DNA of 64,000 nt, taken from NCBI GenBank assembly GCA_047967505.1, contig CM106541.1, one strand, 5' to 3'. The notes under the pieces are model-generated. The model had not been told where the DNA came from, did not search any database, and saw nothing but the letters and a program-made list of their open reading frames with translations. This DNA is from Dipteris shenzhenensis (lineage: Eukaryota; Polypodiophyta; Polypodiopsida; Gleicheniales). Shown here one piece after another: positions 10,810-20,400 of the stretch. The stretch's first letter is position 1; each line of letters opens with the position of its first letter. The position numbers were made by a program, and so were the translations under genes.

Positions 10810-11053
10810 TATGAGGTGTCTAGACCATGACATAAGTCATGATGTAATACAAAGGCCCCCATGATTGTGGAGTTCCTATAATTTAGGAGTTACCTCCTTT
10901 GATGTAGGAGAGGTGCCGTTGATTTAGGCCACCCTCTCTCCATTTCTATAAAAGAGGGACTTCCCTCTCACAATGAATAGAACACCCATGGCTACATCTT
11001 TTGTGTTCTCACTCCTCTTGCCCACAATGCATCTATTCTCCCCCATGTTCCAA
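10810..11053 (+). mobile_element. LTR fragment with TATA box and adjoining primer-binding site
   Basis: This stretch ends in '...catgttccaaca' and is followed at 11055 by 'tggtattagagccatgatcc', a near match to the primer-binding site complementary to initiator Met tRNA. A TATA box (tataaaag) is at 10947-10954, about 100 bases before the LTR end. The left boundary is uncertain. No second LTR or coding region was found. Confidence 0.65.
10947..10954 (+). promoter_or_regulatory. TATA box of LTR
   Basis: The octamer tataaaag lies inside the LTR fragment upstream of its primer-binding site, as expected for an LTR promoter. Confidence 0.5.
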
Positions 11054-11454
11054 CATTTGGTATTAGAGCCATGATCCTCCTTGAGCTTTTAGACTCCTCC
11101 TCATCATCTTCTTCAACCTTCTTCCATATCTCTCCCATTTTTCCTCATTCTGCCCAAATCTTGCAACATCAATTTCTCTAGATCAAACTGTTAACTTTAA
11201 AAATACTTTTGGCTCGAGCTTTCCCATGCTAGAGTGCACCTCTTCATCATTAGGATTGATGGCTAGTGGTTTTGGAAAGTGATACTGATGAGCAAATAAA
11301 TGCATCTACTTTTGAGGGTCGATCCTGACATGATTGAAGACCTCAAGTTATTCTTCTTGTGGCCAAGACTTCGAGCCCATGAAGCCCATTTCATCACTGG
11401 CTACAGAAACCCTGATTCCTTAGCATCCAACCTCCGTCTTCTATTGTTTCCAGC

Positions 11455-11635
11455 ATGCCATCGAAGCTTCTTTCACAAGAGTGCATGGTTGGGAGGCAGC
11501 ACCATCTATTGTATCAGTTCTATAGTAATCAAATTTTTTATTCTCCATACTATCTTGTTTTCTCTCTTGCATACGAGATCCTGTTATCTGTTGAGCATAG
11601 ACATATTATTTTCCTACATGGTATCAGAGCCTGGA
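11455..11635 (+). mobile_element. LTR end and tRNA-Met primer-binding site
   Basis: 'tggtatcagagcctgg' at 11620-11635 is a perfect plant LTR primer-binding site preceded by '...ttttcctaca'. The LTR extends leftward an unknown distance. Sequence after 11635 does not encode a recognisable Gag. Confidence 0.6.
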
Positions 11636-11789
11636 CTCTAGCAAGAAGATTTGGTAGTGTGTTTCTGTTTGCGAGTAGATTGTGAGAGATGGCCTAGCCT
11701 GCAAGACTATGAATCCCACCGTGTGGCGAAAGTGGAAAGTTGGATGGCTCTAGGGTTTAGGAGGAGTCCAAGGTTGAGGAATGGAGAGC

Positions 11790-12170
11790 TAGTCTCCTTT
11801 GCGGATTCGAGGGGTAAGGGCTAAGGAGGAGGGAGGAAGGAGGAGGAGGAGGAAGTAGGAGGAGGAGGGAGGAGGAGGAGAAGGGAGGATGAGGAAGAGG
11901 AGGAGGCAAGATGAGGGAAGGAGGAAGGAGGAGGAAGAGGAGAGAGGAGGAGGAGGAGGAGGAGGGAGGAAGGAGGAGAAATGAGAAGGAGATGGAACGA
12001 GGAGAAGGGGGAGGAGGAGGAGGGAGGGGGAGGAGGAGGGGGGAGGAGGAGATGGAGGAGAAGGATGAGGGAGGAGGGGGGAGGAGGAGATAGAGCAGAA
12101 GGATGAGGGAGGAGGAGGAGGAAGAGGAGGAGGAGGGAGGGAGGAGGAGGAGGGAGTACAAGGGTAGAGA
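11790..12170 (+). repeat. Long polypurine (GGA/GAG) tract
   Basis: Nearly 380 bases of almost pure A/G on the plus strand are built from GGAGGA, GAAGGA and GGGAGG units with rare interruptions. Apparent reading frames on both strands (poly-Ser/Pro/Leu on the minus strand, poly-Glu/Gly/Arg on the plus strand) are by-products. Such mirror-rich polypurine sequence can form triplex (H-DNA) or G-quadruplex structures. Confidence 0.9.
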
Positions 12171-12399
12171 GTGCAAGGGTAAGGACATGCTAAAACACGA
12201 TAGTGTAAGAGAGCATGGACACAATGGAGACCAATCGCATGAACACAATAGTTAGCTTGAACACTGAACCCCAAAGAGTGGGAGCTTCATTCAATTGAGA
12301 GATATTTATACATGTTGGTCTCTACACAATTCGTAGGTACCTCCGTGGTGGGACCACTTTTGTAGGAGACCTTTTGGACAGGAGTCCCTCCACTTTTGG

Positions 12400-12500
12400 G
12401 GGGGACCTTTTGGGTCTCTACACAAAGTGGGGGGATCTTTTGGGTCTCTACACAAAGTGGAGGGATCTTTTGGGTTTCTACACAAAGTGGAGGGACCTCA
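12400..12500 (+). repeat. 30-bp minisatellite, three copies
   Basis: The unit 'tgggtctctacacaaagtgg' plus ten bases starts at 12411, 12441 and 12471, an exact 30-bp period. The array ends at 'agggacctcagaaag'. The open frame across it simply reads the repeat. Confidence 0.9.
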
Positions 12501-12759
12501 GAAAGTGTGGGCTTTTAGTCTTTCTCTCTATAAATTTAATCTTTCTCTCTCTAGATCCTGATTTTGCAAGTATGATTGGATCTTTTCTAGAAAGGATTTT
12601 GGCTATCCTCATCCTTTCAGATTTATCATACCATCTTTCAAGCTCAAGATCTTACAAGCGGAGCTTTCCCGCTACTCTACACACACAATGCTCTCATAGT
12701 TGTCCTAGACTGCACTTCTGGCCCTCGTTGCCATAGGGTTAACAATTCCCCTGGCCAAT

Positions 12760-13041
12760 TTGATTACCCGTCATTGGGTTATGGTTGAGTCTGCAGATGA
12801 TGTTGTGCTACGGTTGTCTTTACTTAATGAGTATGGTAAAGATGGCGGCGATGATAGATGGAGCGAGATTGTTGTCGATCTTTTCCTTGTAATCCATGAA
12901 CACTGTAGATTGCTTGCTCAGTTTTTAAGAATCCAGTATCAGCCATTTCTTCAAACAAATACACATAACACCCTTGAAGAGATATCGCCCTTTGAAAGAG
13001 GCGACTTGTTGTTTAAGCATCTATCTATTGATTTGGATTGA
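12760..13041 (+). CDS. Unassigned 93-residue reading frame
   Basis: This frame has unbiased composition, few low-complexity residues and alternating hydrophobic helices ('DDVVLRLSLLNEYG', 'EIVVDLFLVIHEHCRLLAQF'). It looks more like real protein than its surroundings. No family is recognised, no splice structure is evident and nothing links it to its neighbours. It may be a captured exon or remnant. Confidence 0.25.
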   Translation: MITRHWVMVESADDVVLRLSLLNEYGKDGGDDRWSEIVVDLFLVIHEHCRLLAQFLRIQYQPFLQTNTHNTLEEISPFERGDLLFKHLSIDLD

Positions 13042-13660
13042 AGCTGAGGTTGGGCAAATGGTCATCAATGGTGAGGGACACCTCCAAGATGATTGCTAAG
13101 GCTTCACTATATCTTGCACTTTCCTTGAGTGTTTTGTCCATAACTACTTTGCATAATTGATGCATGTTTGTCCAAGGCTCTGATGAGTGTTTCCTGGCTT
13201 GTCCATTTGATTTTAGAGTTTCTATTGATTAAGGGCCAATTGTGAGGAGCATTTGCATTATCTAGATCATGATGATTGGCATCCCGTCGGTAGCGACGGG
13301 GTACGGCATCAAATGTGGGATGCGTGCGAAAGGAAGATGGAGCCTGTATGTATTCAAGGAGGTACTTTTCATTGAGCAGCTTTGGTTGAGGACCTCTGCT
13401 ATACTTATGAACACCTATGCTACAACGAGCAATGACATGACTGTATGTGACCATTACCCTCGGAACTTGCACTTGGGATAAAAAGAGACAACATTCTCTT
13501 TGTGCAAAGAGAACATGCAGACTCATACAAAGTAGCATTCACACCAAGTAGTGATAGAGTGCCAAGGACCTGAACAAAATTTGAATGGGTAAACAATTTA
13601 AACATTTACAAAAAGTATAATACAAGAGCAACATGTTGTAGCTACATTTAAAAACAAAGA
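13042..13660. other. No supportable feature
   Basis: The overlapping open frames on both strands (13107-13605) show no motif. Nothing else is recognised before the minus-strand exon-like block. Confidence 0.45.
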
Positions 13661-13661
13661 C

Positions 13662-13979
13662 CTAGTTCCCATAGCCAATGTGTTGTATATGTGTGCTGAA
13701 AAGAAAGACCTGGTTCCAATAGCCAATGTGTTGTATATGTGTGCTGAAAACCCTTTGAAGGAAAATTGTGAGATTGGGATCTTTTATTGGTGCAATGATG
13801 GTAATATCTAGCATGTTCAAGGCAATAGGTTGTTTGTTCTTCTTGGAACCAAAATTGTGGAGAACAAACTGAGCTTCACTAAAAACCTTAAATCTCACAA
13901 CTACCTTGATGTATTTTGCACACCGATTCATCCAAAAAGTAGCTACAAACATGGCAAATAAACCAAAAGAGGTTAGCAT
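13662..13979 (-). CDS. Possible 3' exon of minus-strand gene
   Basis: The minus frame has a well-mixed middle part ('CAKYIKVVVRFKVFSEAQF', 'ALNMLDITIIAPIKDPNLTI'). It then runs into a 48-bp tandem duplication at about 13671-13766 that makes the protein repeat 'FSTHIQHIGY'. It lies downstream of the OB-fold-like frame on the same strand. Exon boundaries could not be fixed and it may be decayed. Confidence 0.3.
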   Translation of the reverse strand: MLTSFGLFAMFVATFWMNRCAKYIKVVVRFKVFSEAQFVLHNFGSKKNKQPIALNMLDITIIAPIKDPNLTIFLQRVFSTHIQHIGYWNQVFLFSTHIQHIGYGN

Positions 13980-14037
13980 TTACTTTGTTCTAAAGTGTAT
14001 TAATGAAATATATCCAAATATGGAAAAATAGACAGCC

Positions 14038-14667
14038 TCACTGTGGTAAGATCTTCGGGGCTCCCACTATAACCTCATCGCATTGCTTGTAAGAAGCACC
14101 AAGTTGTATGACTATGACAGCAAGTGTGGCTAAGGGGAGCTGGTTGCCTTCACCTTTGTTGATTAGATTTATGCACTTCTCCTTGAATTTTGCAATGGTT
14201 TGTTCGGGATAAATCTCAAACACAACACTAAAAGGAGGAGTGCACTCAATATGAGTTGAAGGATCAAAGGCTATGCTATAGTCAGTGGCCCCCCCATCAT
14301 TTGTAGGATTTTTTGTGCAAACTGAAAAGCTGGTCACACAGATGCAATCACCAACATTGAGATAGTTGGTCACACAGATGCAATTACCAACATTGAGAAA
14401 GCTGGTCACACGGATGCAATCACCAACATTGAGAAATCTAATGAAATCACTATAATACAACTCCTTGATGTGTAAAGTTATACACCCTATGCCCTTTCTA
14501 TCTGCTACAAGGGCAACTTTCAGACATTTGGGATAATTCATATTGGTGAGCATGTATGTACCATATTTGTTGAGAACCTTTCCATCAAAAATGGCATTTT
14601 TCAAAGTCAGGTCAATGTCAGGAACTAGGACAACATTCACTATAGTTCCATTCTTTTCTTCTTTCAC
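14038..14667 (-). CDS. Possible OB-fold (RPA-like) protein segment
   Basis: This 209-residue frame begins near 'NGTIVNVVLVPDIDL' and includes 'GTYMLTNMNYPK', 'VALVADRKGIGCITLHI' and 'LNVGDCIRVTSF'. The order of beta-strand-like segments ending in a Gly-Asp-x-Ile strand resembles a single-strand-binding OB-fold of RPA70 type. That is inference from pattern only. A 36-bp unit repeated three times in frame duplicates the last strand. The C-terminal part ('FKEKCINLINKGEGN') is ordinary globular sequence. RPA-like proteins are carried by some plant Helitrons, and a Helitron relic lies 3 kb away, but no direct link is shown. Confidence 0.35.
   Translation of the reverse strand: MKEEKNGTIVNVVLVPDIDLTLKNAIFDGKVLNKYGTYMLTNMNYPKCLKVALVADRKGIGCITLHIKELYYSDFIRFLNVGDCIRVTSFLNVGNCICVTNYLNVGDCICVTSFSVCTKNPTNDGGATDYSIAFDPSTHIECTPPFSVVFEIYPEQTIAKFKEKCINLINKGEGNQLPLATLAVIVIQLGASYKQCDEVIVGAPKILPQ
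14328..14438 (-). repeat. 36-bp in-frame tandem repeat inside OB-like frame
   Basis: Three copies of a 36-bp unit ('ggtcacacagatgcaatcac' plus 16 bases on the plus strand) encode, on the minus strand, three successive versions of the 12-residue phrase 'FLNVGDCIRVTS'. The period is a multiple of three, so the frame is kept. Confidence 0.85.
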
Positions 14668-14945
14668 CTAGTTCTCTACTAAAAGGCACCTTGTCAATAG
14701 TAGGCTGGGACGAGGAATATTCCTCCTTCACAATCACTATCTTTGGCTTCTTTTCTTGTGAATTAGGGGATTGAAATAAAGATCTTTTGACAGGACTCTT
14801 GTTAGACGCAATTGGAGGAGGGGAAGAAGCTAGGAGGGAGGCGACACTATTAATCAATGATGGGCTAGCAACCTTAGAGTTTAAAGGGGAGGTCTCTTGA
14901 GGGAGAACATTCTTCCTTTTTGAATCCGCACCACCAAATACCTCG
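14618..14945 (-). CDS. Disordered N-terminal part of the OB-like protein, shifted frame
   Basis: A minus-strand frame from about 14945 reads a Ser/Pro/Lys-rich segment with nuclear-signal-like clusters ('SPVKRSLFQSPNSQEKKPK') and overlaps the OB-like frame near 14660, where the frame changes. Either a frameshift or a short intron joins the two. An AG acceptor-like site at about 14946-14947 would open this exon on the minus strand. Confidence 0.3.
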
Positions 14946-15740
14946 ATTCAAAAGAAAGCAACAGCCATAAATAAGTAAAAGTTTATTATGAAATTGCATT
15001 ACCGTTGCAATACAAATTAATGTCCTTCATGATGCTATCACAATTGATGAAATTTTGGGATCAAGGTTGCAAAAATAGTATAAGTTTCAACTCTTTTCAA
15101 TATGTTGCACTTTAGGTTGAAGGTCACATATTATATCTCTTTTAGATTTTTATGAAACACACACTAAAATTGTTAGAACATGATTTTCAACCACACTATT
15201 CAAATTTAAACATTCACATATTTCTGTTTTCAGTCAAACAAGTAGTTTGAAAAATCCCTTCGCTTCAGTCACAGTACATAAGAGATAGTTTTCTGTCATA
15301 ATAAGTTACAACAACAGATAAATATTGTCAATTGAAGATTATCTGTCAATGCATGCTACCATTTTCATATTTTCTACAAAGACATGTTTTAACTTCAAAA
15401 ATACACAAACTTATTACTTAAACTGCTATATTGTATTTACAAATGATAAATTTCATTACGTACACTCTACATATTGGAAAAAATAATAAGCACAACGAGT
15501 GTCCCAAAAAAAAGGTAATTACTAAACTGCTACAAAAATTAATGATTTGAAACTGCAACCAAATAGAATATGCTATTAATGAATTAATGATCTATTATAA
15601 CTTCCATGGTTTTGCATCATATGAAAGTTACAAGGTCTAAGTTGCAGCTTATGCTCAACTGAAAATATAAATAACAAGATAGTCAATATGATCAACAAAT
15701 GAAAACGTCTAAAATAATATTAGAAATTGCAAAAAGAAAT
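14946..15740. other. AT-rich non-coding stretch
   Basis: No open frame or motif is seen. It may be intron between the possible exon near 15743-15826 and the disordered segment at 14945 on the minus strand. Confidence 0.4.
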
Positions 15741-15742
15741 AT

Positions 15743-15826
15743 ACATCTTCCAATTAAGAGTAACCAACTCTTTGTCTCTTCCAAATTCATTCAATCTGAA
15801 TGGTGAAATGTTGGGGGGTTCCTACA
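15743..15826 (-). CDS. Possible small exon on minus strand
   Basis: On the minus strand, 'tgtag' is followed by a short frame reading 'EPPNISPFRLNEFGRDKE' and a GTATAT donor-like site near 15745. The same block is duplicated in the 420-bp tandem copy to the right. The phase does not obviously connect to the 14945 segment, so a missing exon or a pseudogene must be assumed. Confidence 0.25.
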
Positions 15827-16606
15827 GATATCCATTCAAGCAAGCAATAGCGTAAATTTTACAACATTTTTTAAAATGGTAGACCACAAGGGAAACAATG
15901 CCAATAACTATGGCAGAAATACAGGAGCTGAAGTGGAAATAGAGCATATAGAGATGTTTCAACAAAAGAAAGAGTTGAAATAGATCAACAATAAAGCAAT
16001 AAGCAAAGAGGATTAGCGCATAACAACAGCCATACACAAAAGAACAATCTGGACGTGCAAGATCCACGCACATCACCACATCCATCACAACAGGCCGGAA
16101 TCCATTGATAGACGGATTAGAGAAAACGTGCCGTCAAAGAGATTGGTGACTAGACAAGAGAGAATCATAGTGGAGGTGAGTATCCAACTCTTTGTCTCTT
16201 CCAAATTCATTCAATCTAAATGGTGAAATGTTGGGGGGTTCCTACAGATATCCATTCAAGCAAGCAATAGCGTAAATCTTACAACATTTTTTAAAATGGT
16301 AGACCACAAGGGAAACAATGCCAACAACTATGGCAGAAATACAGGAGCTGAAGTGGAAATAGAGCATATAGAGATGTTTCAACAAAAGAAAGAGTTGAAA
16401 TAGATCAACAATAGAGCAATAAGCGAAGAGGATCAGCGCACAACAACAACCATACACAAAAGAACAGTCTAGATGTGCAAGATCCGCCCACATCACCACA
16501 TCCATCACAACAGGCCGGAATCCATTGATAGACGGATCAGAGAGAACGTGCCGTCAAAGAGATTGGTGACTAGACAAGAGAGAATCACAGTGGAGGTGAG
16601 AAGACA
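15767..16606. repeat. 420-bp tandem duplication
   Basis: 15767-16186 is repeated at 16187-16606 with only about 3-4% difference. The shared block begins 'ccaactctttgtctcttcc' and ends 'agtggaggtgag'. A third partial copy of its last 90 bases follows at about 16613-16700, more diverged. The 88-residue hydrophobic frames in both copies on the minus strand are duplicated with the unit and look intronic. Confidence 0.9.
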
Positions 16607-16915
16607 GCGAGACGCATGCACCGGTAGATGGATCAGAGAGAACGTGTCGTAAGAGAAATCGGTGACCCCAGGCAGCAGAGAATTGCACAGGAGGTGAGAA
16701 GACCGCCAGGCCACTAGAGAGGAAGACGAATAGCACAAAGGAGAGGACACAAGAGCGGCCACCGCGAGGAGAGGAGAGACAGGCCAAAGATCTGCAGGGG
16801 AGAGGAGAGGAGAGATCCAAGCCGCAACTAACATCTCTGAAGAAGAAGACAAAGCCATTCATGACCTCCACAAGACAACAAAACATAAAACCCTAAGCAT
16901 TCCTAACCCATGTTT
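16607..16915 (-). promoter_or_regulatory. Possible 5' end of the minus-strand transcription unit
   Basis: On the minus strand, near 16915-16860, the sequence 'gaatgcttagggttttatg' leads to ATGs in two overlapping frames (16886, 16858). A GC-richer, pyrimidine-rich stretch typical of a plant 5' leader follows. Neither frame has a recognisable domain. With the exon-1 ATG of the pseudouridine synthase at 17167 on the other strand, the spacing suggests a shared divergent promoter of about 250 bp. Confidence 0.3.
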
Positions 16916-17166
16916 TAAAGCCATAATCTAAGCCTAAACCACACTTACACCACACTAACAAATGAACTACAATCCAAACAATGGCTTTGATTAACACACA
17001 ACCCCATAGGACCTTTGTAGGGCCAAAAACCTGGTTAACCTTGATAGAGACACGGTAGGGTGGTTTGAAAACACCCCTAGTGCATGAATAGGCTCAAAGG
17101 AATAAAGAAAAGGTTAGGAGTTCCCACCATTCTTGAGGGTTCAGGGTTTAAGATTTTATAGAGCAC

Positions 17167-17447
17167 ATGAGAAGACAGATATTCGCCCATAGCAGACGTT
17201 TTTTTTCGGTTGCGTATCGCCTTTTCTCGAAGGAGGCTTTCTCTGACTCAATATCTTGCTCGGAGGCTCGATATACAGTTGATTCCCTAGGCATTTTGTC
17301 TAGCCCGGCAAGGTTGTGGTCCTTCACGGAAGGATTTGAGAGCTGCTTACCTTGTTCTGATTTGTCAAAGATGGTCGAAGAAGACCAAGCGGGAATCAAG
17401 TGTTACGCTAATTCCGCTCCTGGTTTTCGTGGCATTCTGAAACAGAG
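17167..17447 (+). CDS. PUS7: PUS7 exon 1
   Basis: ATG 17167, preceded in frame by TAA at 17149. It encodes 93 codons plus two bases. The N-terminus is rich in Arg, Phe and Ser with no acidic residue for 20 residues (presequence-like). A second in-frame Met at 17371 (residue 69) precedes '[20 protein letters not shown]', where family similarity starts. The donor is AG|GTCAGT at 17447/17448. Confidence 0.9.
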
Positions 17448-20400
17448 GTCAGTGAGGAAATTGAAGTGGGTTGCAGTCACAATTAGCATAGAAAACAATC
17501 CATCATCATTTATACCTGCTTCATGCCTATCTACTCATCGTCCCTGAAATTGAAAGATTTGTATAACCTTCATTCAAAAAGTTCCTCATTTAGACTCAGA
17601 CGAGTTGTTGTACCATGGAATCTGATGTACGACTTGTGACCCTCTAAACGTTAAAGCGTGTCATCTTGTTTTCTGACAAAGAAACTCCTTTTGACAGAGA
17701 CACCTTTACCTCTTCACCTTGTTTTCTGACAAAGAAACTCCTCTTCACACTGTCCCATCTTGATAGAACAAGCCGGTTGTGGAGGTTCAAGGTCCTTGTC
17801 GAGTTGTCTATCTCATAACTATCCTTGAGAATGACCCACCGTTCATAGCCATTTGCTTCAAAAATGAAGTTATACTTAGTTGTTTGGGACCACACTTGTT
17901 GCACCAACCGTGGCCAGTACAGCCAGCCTCTGGCTGAAGTGATTTCGGTCATAGTAGATGAGCTTGAGGGTCATGGGAAAGGGAACCACACGCCTTTCCA
18001 TCATGTTCTAGCTGATCTTGGTAGGTTTCAAGAGCTAAGAAGACGTCAAATTGGCTAGGAGAGCATGGCTCACTTCCTCTCGCATGGAGGTGCGAGAGCA
18101 TGTGAGCTTCTTCTCGCACAGAGGTTGGGACCTGTTTACAAGCCAATGTGTTGAGATTAGCATGCTTCAAGTTACGTCTACTCAAGGAATTGACACCTTG
18201 GGAGCTAGATTGCGGGACCAGTTTCTCCTATGACCAAGGAGTTGCTTAGTGTAGATTTCATTAGACCCTACAAAGGAGGACAACGCCTTCATGATGTTGT
18301 GGATTATTGCACACTCAACAAGTTGACATTAATGACCTCATCCCGATGGACTCACCTTGGAACTCTTGAAAGAAGCATGAACGTTTTCCAATATAGATTG
18401 AAGAGTGGTTACCAGCAGATTTAGATCTAGTAACATCAGACCCTTGGTTTCAGCCATCTTATGGAAGAGGGAGTGAGAGGGGGATTTGTATTTGTTTATG
18501 TCAATGATGTTGCAGCGCCATCATAATTACGAGGTCTAGTTTCTCCCAACAATGTGTTCAGGATGTATGTGGATTACCATGCACTTAACAAGTCAAGCAA
18601 AAAAGGAAAAAAGAGTGGGTTTCTTGTCTCTCGTCTTGGAATGGGTCAATAGGGAGTATGGGTCCATGATGCATGTATTAGTTTCAGAGGTTGGCACGCT
18701 ACATCAAATAAGATGATGATGTGGGTTTTCAAGAATCTTATCGGCAAGTGTCGCTTTTTTCTTGATGATTCTCATCTTCATTGAGGATCCCACTCAGTAT
18801 GAGCATGATCTTAGATAGATCCTACAGCTTTCGAAGGATAGTTGATTATAGATCAATGCAAAGAAGTTCAACTTTTTCATAGAGAAGGTTCATTATGTCT
18901 GGTACATCCCGGTGTTTGAATCCTGGTCAAGAACATTGTAGAATGGGATGTGCTGAGAAATGCGCAAAAAGTCCAAATGTTCATTGGATGTGCTTGGCTT
19001 CTTGTAGGCACATCAAGGACATGGCAAGATAATCATTTCCATTGCAAATGGTGGGAAGGAGTGAAAACGAGGAGTGCCTTACTTTTGAAGTTGTCAAAGG
19101 TTTTCATTAGTTGAAGTTACCAAACCACCACCCCATGCTTGGGCTCTAGCATAATGGGATCAACCTTTTGAAGTAAGAACTGAAGCAAGCTACTAAAGGA
19201 CGTGTCCATTCACAATGGGATGTGCTTGTTGGAAAGGTCACCTCCCCATGTGTAAGCCCCCATATGAGGAGAGAGTGGGGGAGGGAGACCTAGGGCAGGA
19301 TGTGCCCAAGAGAAAAGGAGGAGAGGGGGCTGCCACATGGGCAGCACCTCACATCAAAGAACATGGAAGGTACCTGGAGCTGGGATGGATCTGCAGCAGC
19401 AAAAGGCGAAGCAGTAGCCAGCATAAGGGACCCAGAATAGGAGGTGATGACATGGTGCCGACATCTGCAGGGTGTACGGATCCGTACGGCGCTGGAGAAG
19501 GGCTTGGCAGAGGCGCAACATGGCGGGGGTTACGAGCAGCCTGGTTGGCCAGATATAGGGCTGGTTCCAGCCAGCCTACCATGCCTAGAAAATGGTAGGG
19601 CAGACGGGGGCTGGACCCTGCATATATAGGAGGGCATCTGCCCACTGCCCTTGAAATGAGGGCCAAAGCCCTAGTTTTGTGGGCCAGGGGCCCTTGTTAT
19701 GAGAGCCCTTTAGGGCGGTTTTGCAGCAGCCTGGTTGGCCAGATTGAGGCTGCTGGTCGGTTTTTGGGGGCAGGCCTTGGGTCTACAAAAGGAGGCCATT
19801 GTGCGGCATACATTCATCAATTGGAGCAGCACATGCCCAGTAGTTTGGAGCAGCCAAAGAGACCTTCCTTGGGCCTCATCATTGGAGGTGAAGGAGAGAA
19901 CCTTGAAGCTGCAGACCTAGCTTGGAAGGCTGCCTACCTAGGCTGTACCCAGGCAGTAAGGTAGAAGGATCTAGATGAAGAGTCTACATACGCTCGAGAT
20001 GGAGCACGCGGGCTCAAGTCTAGAGATATCTGGGAGATGGTAGAAGTACCTTGTGGTAAGATCAAAGTATCATGCTTTGGTGGGACTTTGGATCTATCTC
20101 TTTTATATTGTGTCCATAGCTTTGGATGGAAATATATTGTTTTGGTGGTTTCTATATTTGGCTGGATTATTGTCTATTGATGAGTTTGCACATCTATGTG
20201 ATGCACATTAAGTAAAGAAGTTTGTGATTTTACAACCACCACACACACTGTGGGAGCTCATGGGCTATTCTATTAGTCTTCTGCTGCGCATTCCCTCTCT
20301 ATTGGTCGATTTCTAACATGGTATCAGAGCCCAATTAGGAGACTCACAAGTGTGGGAGCTTGAAGGCAGGACCTTGCTGAAGGACGACCCTGATTCAGAG

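Noticed and set aside
11757-12274. 160-residue Ser/Pro/Leu-rich proteins on the minus strand
   Set aside because: They are translations of the polypurine tract in two frames.
15822-16508. Pair of 88-residue membrane-like proteins
   Set aside because: The copies come from the 420-bp duplication; they end at an acceptor-like TAG and look like intron sequence.
19215-19598. 127-residue frame in the A LTR, and similar frames at 31454, 33226 and 47017
   Set aside because: They read LTR sequence; not conserved as protein among LTR copies.
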